Below, piece by piece: positions 8,214-17,018 of a DNA stretch of 64,000 bases. The stretch spans positions 1-64,000 of the forward strand of contig JAZNGT010000015.1 of the NCBI GenBank assembly GCA_045576635.1. The letters are read 5' to 3'. Below the pieces are notes generated by a model. It worked only from the letters and a program-made list of their open reading frames with translations, searched no databases and was not told the DNA's origin. Each line of letters starts with the position of its first letter. Positions within the stretch are counted from its first letter, which is position 1. A program made the position numbers and the translations under genes. The stretch comes from Congzhengia sp045576635. GTDB lineage: Bacteria > Bacillota > Clostridia > UBA1381 > UBA9506.

Positions 8214-9707
8214 CTATGCCAAATTCAGCATTTCGCTTACAACATCATACATTTCATCTTTTTCGCATGTAGAACGGAAAATAATCGGCTTACTTTTAAG
8301 TTCTCCAAGTGATTTCGGGATGATGAGTTCTGCACATTCTGAAAGTTCGTCTAACATATCGAATTCGTTTTCTGATTCGATTTCACCTTTCACGGCTTTT
8401 AGAACACTATCAGAAAACTTGAACGGACTTGCCGTTGAAACAATAACGGTTTTTGTCTTATCTCCTGTTTTCTGAATGTAATTGTTGTATACTTTTTTTG
8501 CAACAGCCGTATGCGTATCCATAACGTAGCCGTTATTTTCAAATACAGTCTTAATTTCTGCAAGAGTTTCGGTATCGTCACAGAAACCGCCAAAGAATGT
8601 ATCGCTAATAATTGTTTTAACGTCATCGGAAACTTCGTATACGCCCTGCTCTTTTAAGTCAGTCATCCATTTTCTTACATTCTCATCATTTTGTGTTGCA
8701 AGGTATAAAAGACGCTCTAAATTGCTCGATATTAAAATATCCATAGAGGGAGATGTTGTTGTTTTAAACGCACGGTTTTTATTATATACACCGGTTTCAA
8801 TAAACTCAGTTAATACATTATTTTCATTAGAAGCACAAATGAGTTTATTGATAGGAAGTCCCATTTCTTTTGCATAGTATGCAGCTAAAATGTTACCGAA
8901 ATTACCGGTTGGAACAACAAAATTGATTTTATCTCCAAGTTTAATTTCGTTGTTTTTCAAAAGATTTGCATACGCAGAAAAATAGTAAACTACCTGCGGA
9001 ACGAGTCTTCCCCAGTTAATGGAATTTGCACTCGAAAGCGAGAATCCGTTCTGATTTAAAAGTTCTGCATATTCAGTATCTGTAAATATTTGTTTCACAC
9101 CATTTTGTGCGTCGTCAAAGTTTCCTGAAACAGCAGACACATCAACATTGTTACCTTCTTGTGTGATCATCTGGCGTTTTTGGATATCGGATACGCCATC
9201 CATGGGATAAAAAACGATAATTCGTGTGCCGGGTACATCCTTGAATCCTTCAAGTGCCGCTTTACCTGTATCACCTGATGTCGCAACTAAAATCACAACT
9301 TCGTTGGATTCGCCGGTCTTTTTGATGGATTTCATTAAAAGGTGCGGCAGAATTTGAAGCGCCATATCCTTAAATGCACAAGTGGGACCATGCCAGAGTT
9401 CCAAAAAGTAAACATCCTGATTTAATTTAAAAACAGGTGCAATTTCATCTGTTTCAAATTTTTCGCGGTTATATGCCTTATTTACGCAATCTACAATTTC
9501 ATCATGCGTAAAATCCGTTAAAAACCGACTTAAAATATCAATTGCACGTTCGTTATATGTCATATTAGAAAGTGCTTCGATTTCGGAAAGGGAAATTTGC
9601 GGAACAGTTTCGGGAAGGAAAAGTCCGCCGTCAGGCGAGAGTCCTGTTTTAATCGCCATTGCCGAAGATACAGATAACTTACTGTCACGTGTACTGCGAT
9701 ACTGCAT
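8214..9707 (-). CDS. thrC: Threonine synthase
   Basis: ThrC converts O-phosphohomoserine to threonine with pyridoxal phosphate. The 497-residue length fits the longer bacterial subgroup. Family features are MQYRSTRD...LSPDGGLFLPE at the N-terminus, the PLP lysine in GPTCAFKDMALQ (about residue 110), VATSGDTGKAALEGF (phosphate binding), NSINWGRLVPQVVYYFSAY and VPTGNFGNILAAYYAKEMG. The reading frame is open for 10 codons further upstream, but GGAGG at 9715-9719 fits the ATG at 9707. The neighbouring aspartate aminotransferase gene makes this partly an amino-acid operon. Confidence 0.96.
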   Translation of the reverse strand: MQYRSTRDSKLSVSSAMAIKTGLSPDGGLFLPETVPQISLSEIEALSNMTYNERAIDILSRFLTDFTHDEIVDCVNKAYNREKFETDEIAPVFKLNQDVYFLELWHGPTCAFKDMALQILPHLLMKSIKKTGESNEVVILVATSGDTGKAALEGFKDVPGTRIIVFYPMDGVSDIQKRQMITQEGNNVDVSAVSGNFDDAQNGVKQIFTDTEYAELLNQNGFSLSSANSINWGRLVPQVVYYFSAYANLLKNNEIKLGDKINFVVPTGNFGNILAAYYAKEMGLPINKLICASNENNVLTEFIETGVYNKNRAFKTTTSPSMDILISSNLERLLYLATQNDENVRKWMTDLKEQGVYEVSDDVKTIISDTFFGGFCDDTETLAEIKTVFENNGYVMDTHTAVAKKVYNNYIQKTGDKTKTVIVSTASPFKFSDSVLKAVKGEIESENEFDMLDELSECAELIIPKSLGELKSKPIIFRSTCEKDEMYDVVSEMLNLA

Positions 9708-9749
9708 GTTGTAACCTCCAAACCGCAAAAGCGGCATTTATTATGTGTA

Positions 9750-11102
9750 TTATAAACCTAATCTTTTTTCAAGTGTAGCCTTTTCTGTCTCAAACCCGGG
9801 TTTTCCTAAAAGTGCAAACATATTCTTTTTATATGCTTCAACACCAGGTTGGTTAAAGGGATTTACCCCTAGCATATAACCGCTTATACCACAAGCTTTT
9901 TCGAAGAAATAAATAAGCTGACCAAGGTAATATTCATTTAATTCGGGTACATTTAGGACAAGGTTTGGAACGCCACCATCATTATGTGCCAAAAGTGTGC
10001 CTAAAAACGCCTTATTATTAACAAAACTTAAAGACTTGCCTTTTAAGAAATTAAGACCATCTATATTATCGTCTGTTTCTTCAATAATAACATCATTTCC
10101 TGCGTTTTCTACATTAATTACTGTTTCAAACAGAATACGCTTTCCATCTTGTATATACTGACCCATCGAGTGTAAATCTGTAGAAAAATCAACAGAAGCC
10201 GGGAAAATACCTTTACCGTCTTTTCCCTCGCTTTCACCGTAGAGTTGTTTCCACCACTCACTGAAATAGTGAAGTCTCGGTTCATAGTTTACCATGATCT
10301 CAATAGCTTTACCTTTTTGATATAAAAGGTTACGGATGGCAGCATACTGATAGCACGGATTGTCTTTTAAATTGCAATCAGCAAAAGATTCCCTAGCTGT
10401 TTTTGCGCCTTCCATTAATTTATCAATATCAGCACCTGATGCAGCAATCGGCAAAAGGCCAACCGCAGTTAAAACCGAAAATCTTCCCCCTACATCGTCA
10501 GGAACTACAAAAGTTTCATATCCCTCTGAATCTGAAAGGTTTTTAAGCGCACCTTTTTCTTTGTCGGTTGTTGCGTAAATTCTTTCTCTTGCGCCCGTCT
10601 TTCCGTACTTCTTTTCAAGTAAATCCTTAAACACACGGAAAGCAACTGCGGGTTCGGTTGTTGTGCCTGATTTCGAAATTACATTAACGGAAAAATCCTT
10701 ATCTTTTACTAGTTCTACAAGTTCCGAAAGATATGCGCCACTGATTGAGTTTCCTGCAAAAAGTATTTGCGGTGCATTTCTCTTTTCTTTGGGAAGCAGA
10801 TTGAAAAAGTGACCGGTAAGCATATCAATTGCAGCTTTTGCGCCAAGATAAGAACCGCCGATACCAATTACAATTAAAATATCAGAATCACATTTAATTT
10901 TTTCTGCACATTTTTTGATTCGTGCAAATTCTTCTTTATCATAGTTTACCGGAAGGTCGAGCCAGCCTAAAAACTCGTTTCCTTCTCCCGTTTTTTCAGT
11001 AAGTGTTTTGTGTGCCATCTCTACACAAGGAGAGATTTCTTTGATCTCATCTTCTGAAATAAAACCCAGTGTTTTTGAATAGTCAAGCGTAATGTCTTTC
11101 AT
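9750..11102 (-). CDS. pgi: Glucose-6-phosphate isomerase
   Basis: Pgi interconverts glucose-6-phosphate and fructose-6-phosphate. The 450-residue protein matches the shorter Firmicutes form. Motifs visible are VIGIGGSYLGAKAAID, ISKSGTTTEPAVAFRVF, VPDDVGGRFSVLTAVGLLP, the region with WWKQLYGESEGKDGKG, SVDFSTDLHSMGQYIQDG and QPGVEAYKKNMF with the catalytic lysine. The frame is open upstream into aspC, but AAGGAGG 6 nt before the ATG at 11102 decides the start, leaving a 23-bp gap to aspC. Confidence 0.97.
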   Translation of the reverse strand: MKDITLDYSKTLGFISEDEIKEISPCVEMAHKTLTEKTGEGNEFLGWLDLPVNYDKEEFARIKKCAEKIKCDSDILIVIGIGGSYLGAKAAIDMLTGHFFNLLPKEKRNAPQILFAGNSISGAYLSELVELVKDKDFSVNVISKSGTTTEPAVAFRVFKDLLEKKYGKTGARERIYATTDKEKGALKNLSDSEGYETFVVPDDVGGRFSVLTAVGLLPIAASGADIDKLMEGAKTARESFADCNLKDNPCYQYAAIRNLLYQKGKAIEIMVNYEPRLHYFSEWWKQLYGESEGKDGKGIFPASVDFSTDLHSMGQYIQDGKRILFETVINVENAGNDVIIEETDDNIDGLNFLKGKSLSFVNNKAFLGTLLAHNDGGVPNLVLNVPELNEYYLGQLIYFFEKACGISGYMLGVNPFNQPGVEAYKKNMFALLGKPGFETEKATLEKRLGL

Positions 11103-11125
11103 ATTTTGCCTCCTTACAGCACTTG

Positions 11126-12310
11126 TTATTCTGCCAGAAATGCTTCTAAACGTTCTAATCCCGTCTTTATGTTTTCCATGCTTGTAGCATAAGACCATCT
11201 TACAAAATCATCTGCGCCAAAGCCACTGCATGGTACAAGAGCGACTTTTGCTTTTTCTAAAAGTGCATTTGCAAAATCATCGGATGTTTCAATCAGTTTT
11301 CCGGAAATTGTTTTGCCTTTTATTTTCGAAATATTCATAACAACATAAAATGCGCCATGCGGCATTCTGCATGAAACACCAGGAATTTTGTTGATGCGTT
11401 CAACCATATAGTCACGACGTTTTTTAAATTCTGCTTTCATGTAGGCTATTTCTTCTTTACCGCCGGAAAGTGCCGTTACAGTTGCAGCCTGGGCAATTGA
11501 GTTCGGGTTAGATGCTGCATGTGACTGCAAATTCGACATAGCCTTTGCAATTTCTGGATGTGCCGCAGCATAACCGATTCTCCAACCTGTCATGGCATAC
11601 GTCTTGGAAACGCCGTTTATAATAATGGTTAAATCCTTGATTTTTTCGTTAAAGGATGCAATACTTACATGCTTGCCCTCGTAAATCAAGTGTTCATAGA
11701 TTTCATCAGAAATGACGTAAATATTATGCTTTACAGCGACGTCTGCAATTGCACGAAGTTCTTCTTCTGTGTAAACCATTCCGGTAGGATTTGAAGGGCT
11801 GTTAAGTACAAGCGCGCGTGTTTTGGCAGTAATTGCACGTTCAAATTCTTCTGCAGTAAATTTAAATTCGTCTTCTTCTTTTGTTTCAATTACAACCGGT
11901 ACGCCGCCGGCAATTTTAACCATTTCAGGATAACTTACCCAGAATGGCGCAGGAATAATAACCTCGTCGCCGTCGTTTAAAATAGTCATAAAGGTGTTTA
12001 TCAAAGAATGCTTTGCACCATTGCTTACAACAATTTGCGTGGGCTCATATGAAAGTCCATTTTCATTTAAGAATTTTTCGGCAATTGCTTTACGGAGTTC
12101 AACTGTACCAGCAGCCGGTGTGTATTTTGTTTTACCTTCTTCGATTGCTTTGATTGCTGCTTTTTTAATATAGTCCGGTGTATCAAAATCAGGTTCGCCA
12201 GTGCCGAAACCAACAACATCGATACCTTCTGCTTTCATCTGTTTGAATTTTGTGTCAATCGCAAGTGTGGAAGATGGGCTGACACCTTTGATCTTGTCTG
12301 ATATGTACAT
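11126..12310 (-). CDS. aspC: Pyridoxal-phosphate aminotransferase class I (aspartate aminotransferase)
   Basis: The enzyme exchanges amino groups between aspartate and 2-oxoglutarate. The 394-residue fold type I protein shows GTGEPDFDTPDYI at the N-terminus, the PLP phosphate-binding region VVSNGAKHSLIN, NSPSNPTGMVY with the Asn ligand, VISDEIYEHLIYEG and the Schiff-base lysine in NGVSKTYAMTGWRIGY. These match subgroup 1-gamma aspartate aminotransferases of Gram-positives; related prephenate or aromatic transaminases cannot be fully excluded. AGGAG is 9 nt from the ATG; a TTG directly upstream (12313) is an alternative. It is the first gene of the operon with its own promoter. Confidence 0.93.
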   Translation of the reverse strand: MYISDKIKGVSPSSTLAIDTKFKQMKAEGIDVVGFGTGEPDFDTPDYIKKAAIKAIEEGKTKYTPAAGTVELRKAIAEKFLNENGLSYEPTQIVVSNGAKHSLINTFMTILNDGDEVIIPAPFWVSYPEMVKIAGGVPVVIETKEEDEFKFTAEEFERAITAKTRALVLNSPSNPTGMVYTEEELRAIADVAVKHNIYVISDEIYEHLIYEGKHVSIASFNEKIKDLTIIINGVSKTYAMTGWRIGYAAAHPEIAKAMSNLQSHAASNPNSIAQAATVTALSGGKEEIAYMKAEFKKRRDYMVERINKIPGVSCRMPHGAFYVVMNISKIKGKTISGKLIETSDDFANALLEKAKVALVPCSGFGADDFVRWSYATSMENIKTGLERLEAFLAE

Positions 12311-12362
12311 CAAAAATCACTCCTGTAGATTATTTTCATTCAAATTCATATTAAACATATCT

Positions 12363-12391
12363 ATTTTAATACATTTTAAGTAAAAATGCAA
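12363..12391 (-). promoter_or_regulatory. Predicted sigma-A promoter for the aspC-pgi-thrC-prmA operon
   Basis: Minus-strand TTGCAT (12386-12391), 17-nt spacer, TAAAAT (12363-12368), about 50 nt upstream of the aspC start and directly after the dipeptidase gene. Confidence 0.6.
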
Positions 12392-12409
12392 GTTTTACCA
12401 TACAAATTT

Positions 12410-13348
12410 TCATTTTTCTATTCTTCTTATAAAGTTTAGGATATTTTTGTGTGTAATTTTGTGAATTAAATCATCTGAATACCCGTGTTTTTGCATTTCT
12501 TCAAAGAGTTTTACATAGTCTTTGACATTGCATATTCCATCAGTTAACATGTCAACTCCGTCAAAATCAGAACCGAGTCCTAAATGGTCACTTCCTCCAA
12601 GCGCTAAAATATGCTCCGCATGACGCAGAATAGTTTTAATGGATGCGTTCCCCGTGTCCGATAAAAACAACGGATAAAGGTTTAAACAAACAATGCCGTC
12701 ATTTTGAATGAGTGCTTTGATTTGTTCATTATTTAAATTGCGATTATGATTGCAAATCGCTTTTGCGTTGGAATGAGAAGCCATAACAGGTGCTTGTGAT
12801 GTCTCTAAAACATCCCAGAAGCCCTTTTCTGAACTGTGAGACACATCAACAATCATTTTAAGTTGATTCATCTCGTTTACAAGTGTTTTTCCAAACGCTG
12901 TAAGGCCTAGTCCGTTTTGATTTAAACTTCCCCCTATAACGTTATTATCATCATTCCACGCAAGTGTAATGAGTCTTACACCCATATCGTAAAACATATA
13001 AAGCGTCTCGAGAGAACCGGCAAGCGAACGAGCATCTTCGAGAGAAAGAAGTGCTCCGCATTTACCTTTATATATAACAGATTGGATTTCCTCTTCGTTT
13101 GTTACGAGCGAAATAGAATCAGAAAATATTGCAATTTCTTTTTTTAAGTTTTCAATCATCCGAATTGCGCGCAACGTTGGGTTTTTCTCTTCCTTTTTCA
13201 CCCATGCAGCAAAAAACTGAACGTAGCCTTTGTATTCTGTCATTTGGGATAAAGACAAATGTCCATCGTTTTTTAAAAGGGACTCATTTTTATCCAACAG
13301 TCTTTCCGTTGTGTCTGCATGTGCATCAATTACATAAAAATCATTCAT
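12410..13348 (-). CDS. Membrane dipeptidase (peptidase family M19)
   Basis: M19 enzymes are zinc dipeptidases with a TIM-barrel fold. The 312-residue protein shows the metal-binding DAHADT at its N-terminus (residues 8-13), the bridging Glu in SLEDARSL, the strand VDVSHSSEKGFWDV with a His ligand, the next His ligand in VMASHSNAKAI followed by HNRNL, and GSDFDG near the C-terminus. There is no signal peptide, so it is probably cytoplasmic, as usual in Firmicutes. AAGGAG is 8 nt before the ATG. It follows yraN by 24 bp and is probably the last gene of the rplS run; I see no clear terminator after it. Confidence 0.93.
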   Translation of the reverse strand: MNDFYVIDAHADTTERLLDKNESLLKNDGHLSLSQMTEYKGYVQFFAAWVKKEEKNPTLRAIRMIENLKKEIAIFSDSISLVTNEEEIQSVIYKGKCGALLSLEDARSLAGSLETLYMFYDMGVRLITLAWNDDNNVIGGSLNQNGLGLTAFGKTLVNEMNQLKMIVDVSHSSEKGFWDVLETSQAPVMASHSNAKAICNHNRNLNNEQIKALIQNDGIVCLNLYPLFLSDTGNASIKTILRHAEHILALGGSDHLGLGSDFDGVDMLTDGICNVKDYVKLFEEMQKHGYSDDLIHKITHKNILNFIRRIEK

Positions 13349-13372
13349 AAAATCTACTCCTTTTATGCTAAC

Positions 13373-13729
13373 TTATGCATAAAATGCATTCTCTATGTGA
13401 TTGAAAGAAGTAGGTTTTCCGTTATACAAATAAACTTCTATGATATCAAATGCAAATTCCGCATCAAGACTGTTTTCTTGGATATATGACCATGCAGTTT
13501 TAATAATTCTCTGCTGTTTTGCGTAGGTAACAAACTCTGCAGGAGTGCCAAATTCACTTGTTGAACGAGCCTTTACCTCTACAAATATTATTTTGTCATC
13601 CTTTTTGGCAATTATGTCAATTTCTCCGTGCTTTTTGCGAAAATTGCGTTCTAAGATTTTATATTTCTTTTCTTTTAACAATTTACATGCGGCGTCTTCT
13701 CCGCTTTTTCCTCTTATTAGTGTTTTCAT
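13373..13729 (-). CDS. yraN: YraN family (UPF0102) putative endonuclease-like protein
   Basis: The 118-residue protein has the Holliday-junction-resolvase-like nuclease core of the UPF0102 family: an N-terminal RGKSGEDAACKLL helix, then KHGEIDIIAKKDD and IIFVEVKARS, which supply the acidic and lysine residues of a PD-(D/E)XK-type site. Its biological role is not established. It overlaps rnhB by one base (TAATG), so the two are translationally coupled, and rnhB-yraN adjacency is typical of Firmicutes. Confidence 0.92.
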   Translation of the reverse strand: MKTLIRGKSGEDAACKLLKEKKYKILERNFRKKHGEIDIIAKKDDKIIFVEVKARSTSEFGTPAEFVTYAKQQRIIKTAWSYIQENSLDAEFAFDIIEVYLYNGKPTSFNHIENAFYA

Positions 13730-14340
13730 TATATGTTACCCAACTTTTTTCTTAAAAACGAACGTCTATGTTCCGGACAAGGACCAAACTCTACGATTTT
13801 TTCAAAATGAAGTTTTGTTCCATAGCCTTTATGCTTCTCAAAACAATACATTGGATATTCTTTTGCTAAAACGTTCGTTAAATAGCGATCCCTTGTAACT
13901 TTCGCAAGGATAGAAGCAGCTGCGATAGAAAGGCTTTTTGCATCGCCGCCGATAACACTTGTGTGTGGAACAGAAAATGGTGGTGTTTTGTTTCCGTCAA
14001 CGAGCACAAATTCAGGTGTTTCTGAAAGTAGCGAAACCGCTGATTGCATTGCGTAAAGTGTTGCGTTTAAAATATTAATTTCTTCAATCATTTTGACATC
14101 TGCCGGTACAATTGCGTAAGAAATTGCATTTTCAACGATAACATCATAAAGTTTTTCGCGCTTTTTTTCAGAAAGTTTTTTAGAATCATTGATTTCGTAG
14201 CACGTAAAGTCAGGTGGCAGAATAACTGCTGCTGCAAAAACAGGACCGGCAAGCGGGCCTCTTCCTGCCTCATCAACACCTACAAGATTCTGTATATTAT
14301 TTTCCGTACGAATTGTCTTATCAAATTCAAAAAGTGTCAT
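13729..14340 (-). CDS. rnhB: Ribonuclease HII
   Basis: RNase HII removes ribonucleotides and RNA primers from DNA. The 203-residue protein has the diagnostic VGVDEAGRGPLAGPV (catalytic Asp-Glu pair), INDSKKLSEKKREKL, a GGDAKSLSIAAASILAKVTR block with the third acidic residue, and KHKGYGTKLHFE near the end. AAAGGAG precedes the ATG by 6 nt. It sits between ylqF and yraN, the standard order. Confidence 0.96.
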   Translation of the reverse strand: MTLFEFDKTIRTENNIQNLVGVDEAGRGPLAGPVFAAAVILPPDFTCYEINDSKKLSEKKREKLYDVIVENAISYAIVPADVKMIEEINILNATLYAMQSAVSLLSETPEFVLVDGNKTPPFSVPHTSVIGGDAKSLSIAAASILAKVTRDRYLTNVLAKEYPMYCFEKHKGYGTKLHFEKIVEFGPCPEHRRSFLRKKLGNI

Positions 14341-14343
14341 ACG

Positions 14344-15201
14344 TTACTCCTTTATGTCAGATGGTCTTTCCAAACTGATTCTGCCAATTTTTCCGGCTCT
14401 GAATTCATCCAGTAAAATGTTTGATGCACGTAAAAAGTCAATTTCGCCGCCCGAAACTACAAATCCGCGTTTTCTGCCAATGAGTTCAACCAATTCATAG
14501 TCATCTAATCCATCGGTGTTTTCAAGTTTATAGCGCGCTTTTAATAATTCAGGATAGTTTTCGTTTAGAAAGGATGCAAGTTTCATTGCCAAAAGTTCTG
14601 TATCCATAATCTCATCTTTTACTGCACCTGTAAAAGCAAGGTGCAGACCTACTGTCTGGTCCTCAAACTTCGGCCACAAAATCCCGGGTGTATCTAAAAG
14701 TTCTATACCATTTTTTAATCGAATCCATTGCTGACCGCGTGTAACACCGGGACGGTCACCTACTATTGCGCTACTACGCCCTGATAAGCGGTTGATATAA
14801 GAAGATTTACCAGAATTTGGGACGCCTGCAACTAAAATTTTAATTGCTCGGTTCATGCCTTTTTCCTGATCGGATGCAATCTTTTCATAAATTGACGACT
14901 TGATTGCATTGACAGATTCTGCTACACCCTTTCCCTTGTTACAGTCTGTAAGGCAAACCGAAATGCCTTTTTTATTAAAATACTTAACCCACTCTTTTGT
15001 AACGGTTTCATCTGCCAGATCTGTTTTATTTAAAATCGCAACTTTTGGCTTCCCTTCTGTAAGTGTTACAATATCGGGATTTTTCGATGAAATCGGAATT
15101 CGCGCATCCAAAACCTCTACGACAACGTCAATCAGTTTCAGTTTTTCTTCTATTTGTCTTTTTGTTTTTGCCATATGGCCCGGAAACCATTGAATATTCA
15201 T
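14344..15201 (-). CDS. ylqF: Ribosome biogenesis GTPase YlqF/RbgA
   Basis: RbgA is a circularly permuted GTPase needed for late assembly of the 50S subunit. The 285-residue protein starts with the family signature IQWFPGHMAKTKRQI, then the G motifs in permuted order: NKTDLAD (G4, about residue 58), the P-loop AGVPNSGKSSYINRL (G1, about 125), RPGVTRGQQW (G2) and LLDTPGILWP (G3), followed by a helical C-terminal domain. It sits between lepB and rnhB as in most Firmicutes. Confidence 0.97.
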   Translation of the reverse strand: MNIQWFPGHMAKTKRQIEEKLKLIDVVVEVLDARIPISSKNPDIVTLTEGKPKVAILNKTDLADETVTKEWVKYFNKKGISVCLTDCNKGKGVAESVNAIKSSIYEKIASDQEKGMNRAIKILVAGVPNSGKSSYINRLSGRSSAIVGDRPGVTRGQQWIRLKNGIELLDTPGILWPKFEDQTVGLHLAFTGAVKDEIMDTELLAMKLASFLNENYPELLKARYKLENTDGLDDYELVELIGRKRGFVVSGGEIDFLRASNILLDEFRAGKIGRISLERPSDIKE

Positions 15202-15224
15202 ATCATTACCTCTTTAATGACGCA

Positions 15225-15254
15225 AAACGGCAAGTGCATTACGCCTTGCCGTTT
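15225..15254 (-). terminator. Hairpin between lepB and ylqF (weak terminator or processing site)
   Basis: A 10-bp perfect inverted repeat AAACGGCAAG / CTTGCCGTTT (15225-15234 with 15245-15254) lies in the 70-bp gap. On the minus strand only TTTTGCG follows, so it would at best terminate partially and could instead stabilise or delimit the lepB mRNA. Confidence 0.4.
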
Positions 15255-15271
15255 CAAATCTGTTTCATTTT

Positions 15272-16081
15272 TTATTTTACAAAACCAAACTGTGAAAACG
15301 GGAATAAGCGAAGCGATGATTTACCTACAATTTCACTTTCGGGAATGAGTCCCAATGTTCTGCTGTCGCTCGAATGATTTCTGTTGTCACCCATTACAAA
15401 ATAGCAATCCTGCTTATAGGTAGTTTTACCCTCCTCGAAAATACCGTCGTTTACAAGTTCGCTGCCACGAACCTCAAATTGACCGTCTTCGTTTTCAAAA
15501 AGCGTCATTGTACCGTTTGCAGCCTTAATTTTTGCTTCTGCAATAAGGTAAGCAAAATTTGCTTTTTCGCCTTTTTTCGGAACGGTTAAAGGATAATGAT
15601 AGAGATGTCCGAACGAAAGTTGTTTTTCATTAATATAAGGCTCGTTCAGAACGGCACCATCAACTACAAGATTATATAACGCATCGTGACCTACAGTCTG
15701 ACCCGGAAGTGCAATGACACGTTTTACGATATACTTTTGAATTGCTTCGGATTTTAAAATGACAATGTCACCATTTTCCGGCTCATAAAACGCTTTTCTT
15801 ACAACGAGTCTTTCGCCGTGGAAAAGTGTTGGCTCCATTGACTGCCCGTCAACTTGCACCATCGCAAAAAGAAAATGATTGATTAAAAGCGCGAGCACAA
15901 CCGCAAACGCAATGGAAGAAAGCCATTCATAAATTTCTTTGAAAAACTTATTTTTTTCTCTTTTGTTTCTTCTTCCGGAGTCTTCGCCGGCCGGAACATA
16001 TGCATCATAATCCACTTCGCTGTCTGAAACAGTTTCATTTATAAATTCAGTTTCCGTTAAGGTCCTGTTATTATCTTCCAT
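15272..16081 (-). CDS. lepB: Type I signal peptidase
   Basis: LepB cleaves signal peptides from exported proteins at the outer face of the membrane. The 269-residue protein has a charged cytoplasmic N-terminus, one transmembrane helix (LSSIAFAVVLALLINHFLF), the catalytic Ser in VDGQSMEPTL and the catalytic Lys in YIVKRVIALPG, then GDNRNHSSDSR and GLIPESEIVG. It is longer than the ~180-residue Bacillus SipS. The extra length is an acidic, hydrophilic N-terminal tail before the helix and an insertion of roughly 50 residues between the Lys motif and GDNRNHSSDSR. The frame is open 18 codons further, but AAAGGAG 8 nt before this ATG decides the start. Confidence 0.95.
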   Translation of the reverse strand: MEDNNRTLTETEFINETVSDSEVDYDAYVPAGEDSGRRNKREKNKFFKEIYEWLSSIAFAVVLALLINHFLFAMVQVDGQSMEPTLFHGERLVVRKAFYEPENGDIVILKSEAIQKYIVKRVIALPGQTVGHDALYNLVVDGAVLNEPYINEKQLSFGHLYHYPLTVPKKGEKANFAYLIAEAKIKAANGTMTLFENEDGQFEVRGSELVNDGIFEEGKTTYKQDCYFVMGDNRNHSSDSRTLGLIPESEIVGKSSLRLFPFSQFGFVK

Positions 16082-16130
16082 AAAAACGTCTCCTTTCATG
16101 AGACTTAAAACATCTCCAAATAGTTCAAAT

Positions 16131-16156
16131 GGCAAGGGTGCAAAAGCACCCCTGCC
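16131..16156 (-). terminator. Stable hairpin between rplS and lepB
   Basis: An 11-bp stem with one G-T wobble and a TTTT loop (16131-16141 with 16146-16156) lies about 60 nt after the rplS stop. No T run follows on the minus strand, so it resembles an mRNA processing or partial-termination element that would let the ribosomal protein gene be expressed more than lepB. Confidence 0.4.
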
Positions 16157-16218
16157 ACTTATGCCTGTACAAAAGCGAACTACGCCTTTTGGGCTGCTGC
16201 AAATTGCAACATTTGATT

Positions 16219-16560
16219 TTAGAGTTTTTCTTTAACCTTAGCAGCTTTGCCGACTCTGTCGCGTAAGTAGTAGAGTCTTGCTCTTCTTACTTTACCCTTT
16301 CTAACTACCTCGATCTTAGCGATCTTAGGAGAATTTACAGGGAATGTTCTTTCAACACCGATGCCGTAAGAAAGACGTCTTACGGTAAAGGTCTTTTGAA
16401 TGCCGCCGTGCTGAATCTTAATGATTGTTCCTTCGAAAATCTGAATTCTTTCACGGTTACCTTCTTTAACCTTAACATGTACTTTAACGGTGCTACCAAC
16501 TTCAAGTTCCGGCAAATCGGTTCTTAACTGGTCTTTGGTTAATTCCTTGATTAAATCCAT
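16219..16560 (-). CDS. rplS: 50S ribosomal protein L19
   Basis: L19 lies at the 30S-50S interface. The 113-residue protein is the expected length (about 115) and shows the conserved GSTVKVHVKVKEGNRERIQ, FEGTIIKIQ, FTVRRLSYGIGVERTFP and VRRARLYYLRDRVGKAAKV. The frame is open 24 codons upstream, but GGAGGAG 6 nt before the ATG fixes the start. It heads rplS-lepB-ylqF-rnhB-yraN; trmD and rimM, often upstream, are absent here. It has its own promoter and a structured-looking leader. Confidence 0.97.
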   Translation of the reverse strand: MDLIKELTKDQLRTDLPELEVGSTVKVHVKVKEGNRERIQIFEGTIIKIQHGGIQKTFTVRRLSYGIGVERTFPVNSPKIAKIEVVRKGKVRRARLYYLRDRVGKAAKVKEKL

Positions 16561-16668
16561 CGAAAACTCCTCCTCTCCTTCTAAGACGTTCGTGCCCGAA
16601 ATTAAATCGACAGAGGACCGCCCGTAATACAAAACAAGTGTAAAATGATAAATACATATTCACACGTT
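16561..16668 (-). promoter_or_regulatory. rplS 5' leader, possible autoregulatory RNA
   Basis: The roughly 100-nt leader between the predicted rplS start point and its ATG can pair TCCTCT (16611-16616) with the purine-rich AGAGGA that overlaps the ribosome binding site (about 16569-16576), which could sequester it. Ribosomal protein leaders upstream of rplS are known in Firmicutes. I cannot confirm that this one matches the described L19 leader family. Confidence 0.3.
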
Positions 16669-16673
16669 TTTAT

Positions 16674-16702
16674 ATTATAATATAATTTTAAAAAAAAAAC
16701 AA
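16674..16702 (-). promoter_or_regulatory. Predicted sigma-A promoter for the rplS operon
   Basis: Minus-strand TTGTTT (16697-16702), 17 nt that are mostly a T/A tract, then TATAAT (16674-16679). The T-rich stretch may also help end transcription of the preceding DUF1294 gene, whose stop is at 16705. Confidence 0.6.
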
Positions 16703-16704
16703 GT

Positions 16705-17016
16705 CTATTTTGCAAAAAAATCAAAAAAGTTTTGAAAATATATAGAATATGTCGGATTTTTAGTAATAAATCCAACTAAACCTAGTTGCGCTACACAAAA
16801 AAACGGGATTAAAACGCAAAACTTCGGCTTTTTTGTTTTATGCCTGAAAAGCTCCATTCCTAAAAATGCACCAATTCCACCCATTAAAAATGCAGAGGCG
16901 AGCAAAGTTTTTTCGCTGATACGGCGCTTTTCCATCTTTGCAAGCATTTTATCAGTTCCATAAAGAAGAAAAACAACCAAATTCCATAAAAGTATTGCTA
17001 AGTAAACTTCTTTCAT
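16705..17016 (-). CDS. DUF1294 family small membrane protein
   Basis: The 103-residue protein has three or four hydrophobic segments (about 3-19, 38-55, 65-88) and the DUF1294 signature: LYGTDKMLAKMEKRRISE, then a glycine-rich GGIGAFLGME and FRHKTKKPKF. The function of the family is not known. It starts 2 bp after tlyA stops, with AAGGAG before the ATG, and is the last gene of the nth-tlyA run. Confidence 0.85.
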   Translation of the reverse strand: MKEVYLAILLWNLVVFLLYGTDKMLAKMEKRRISEKTLLASAFLMGGIGAFLGMELFRHKTKKPKFCVLIPFFCVAQLGLVGFITKNPTYSIYFQNFFDFFAK

Positions 17017-17018
17017 GG

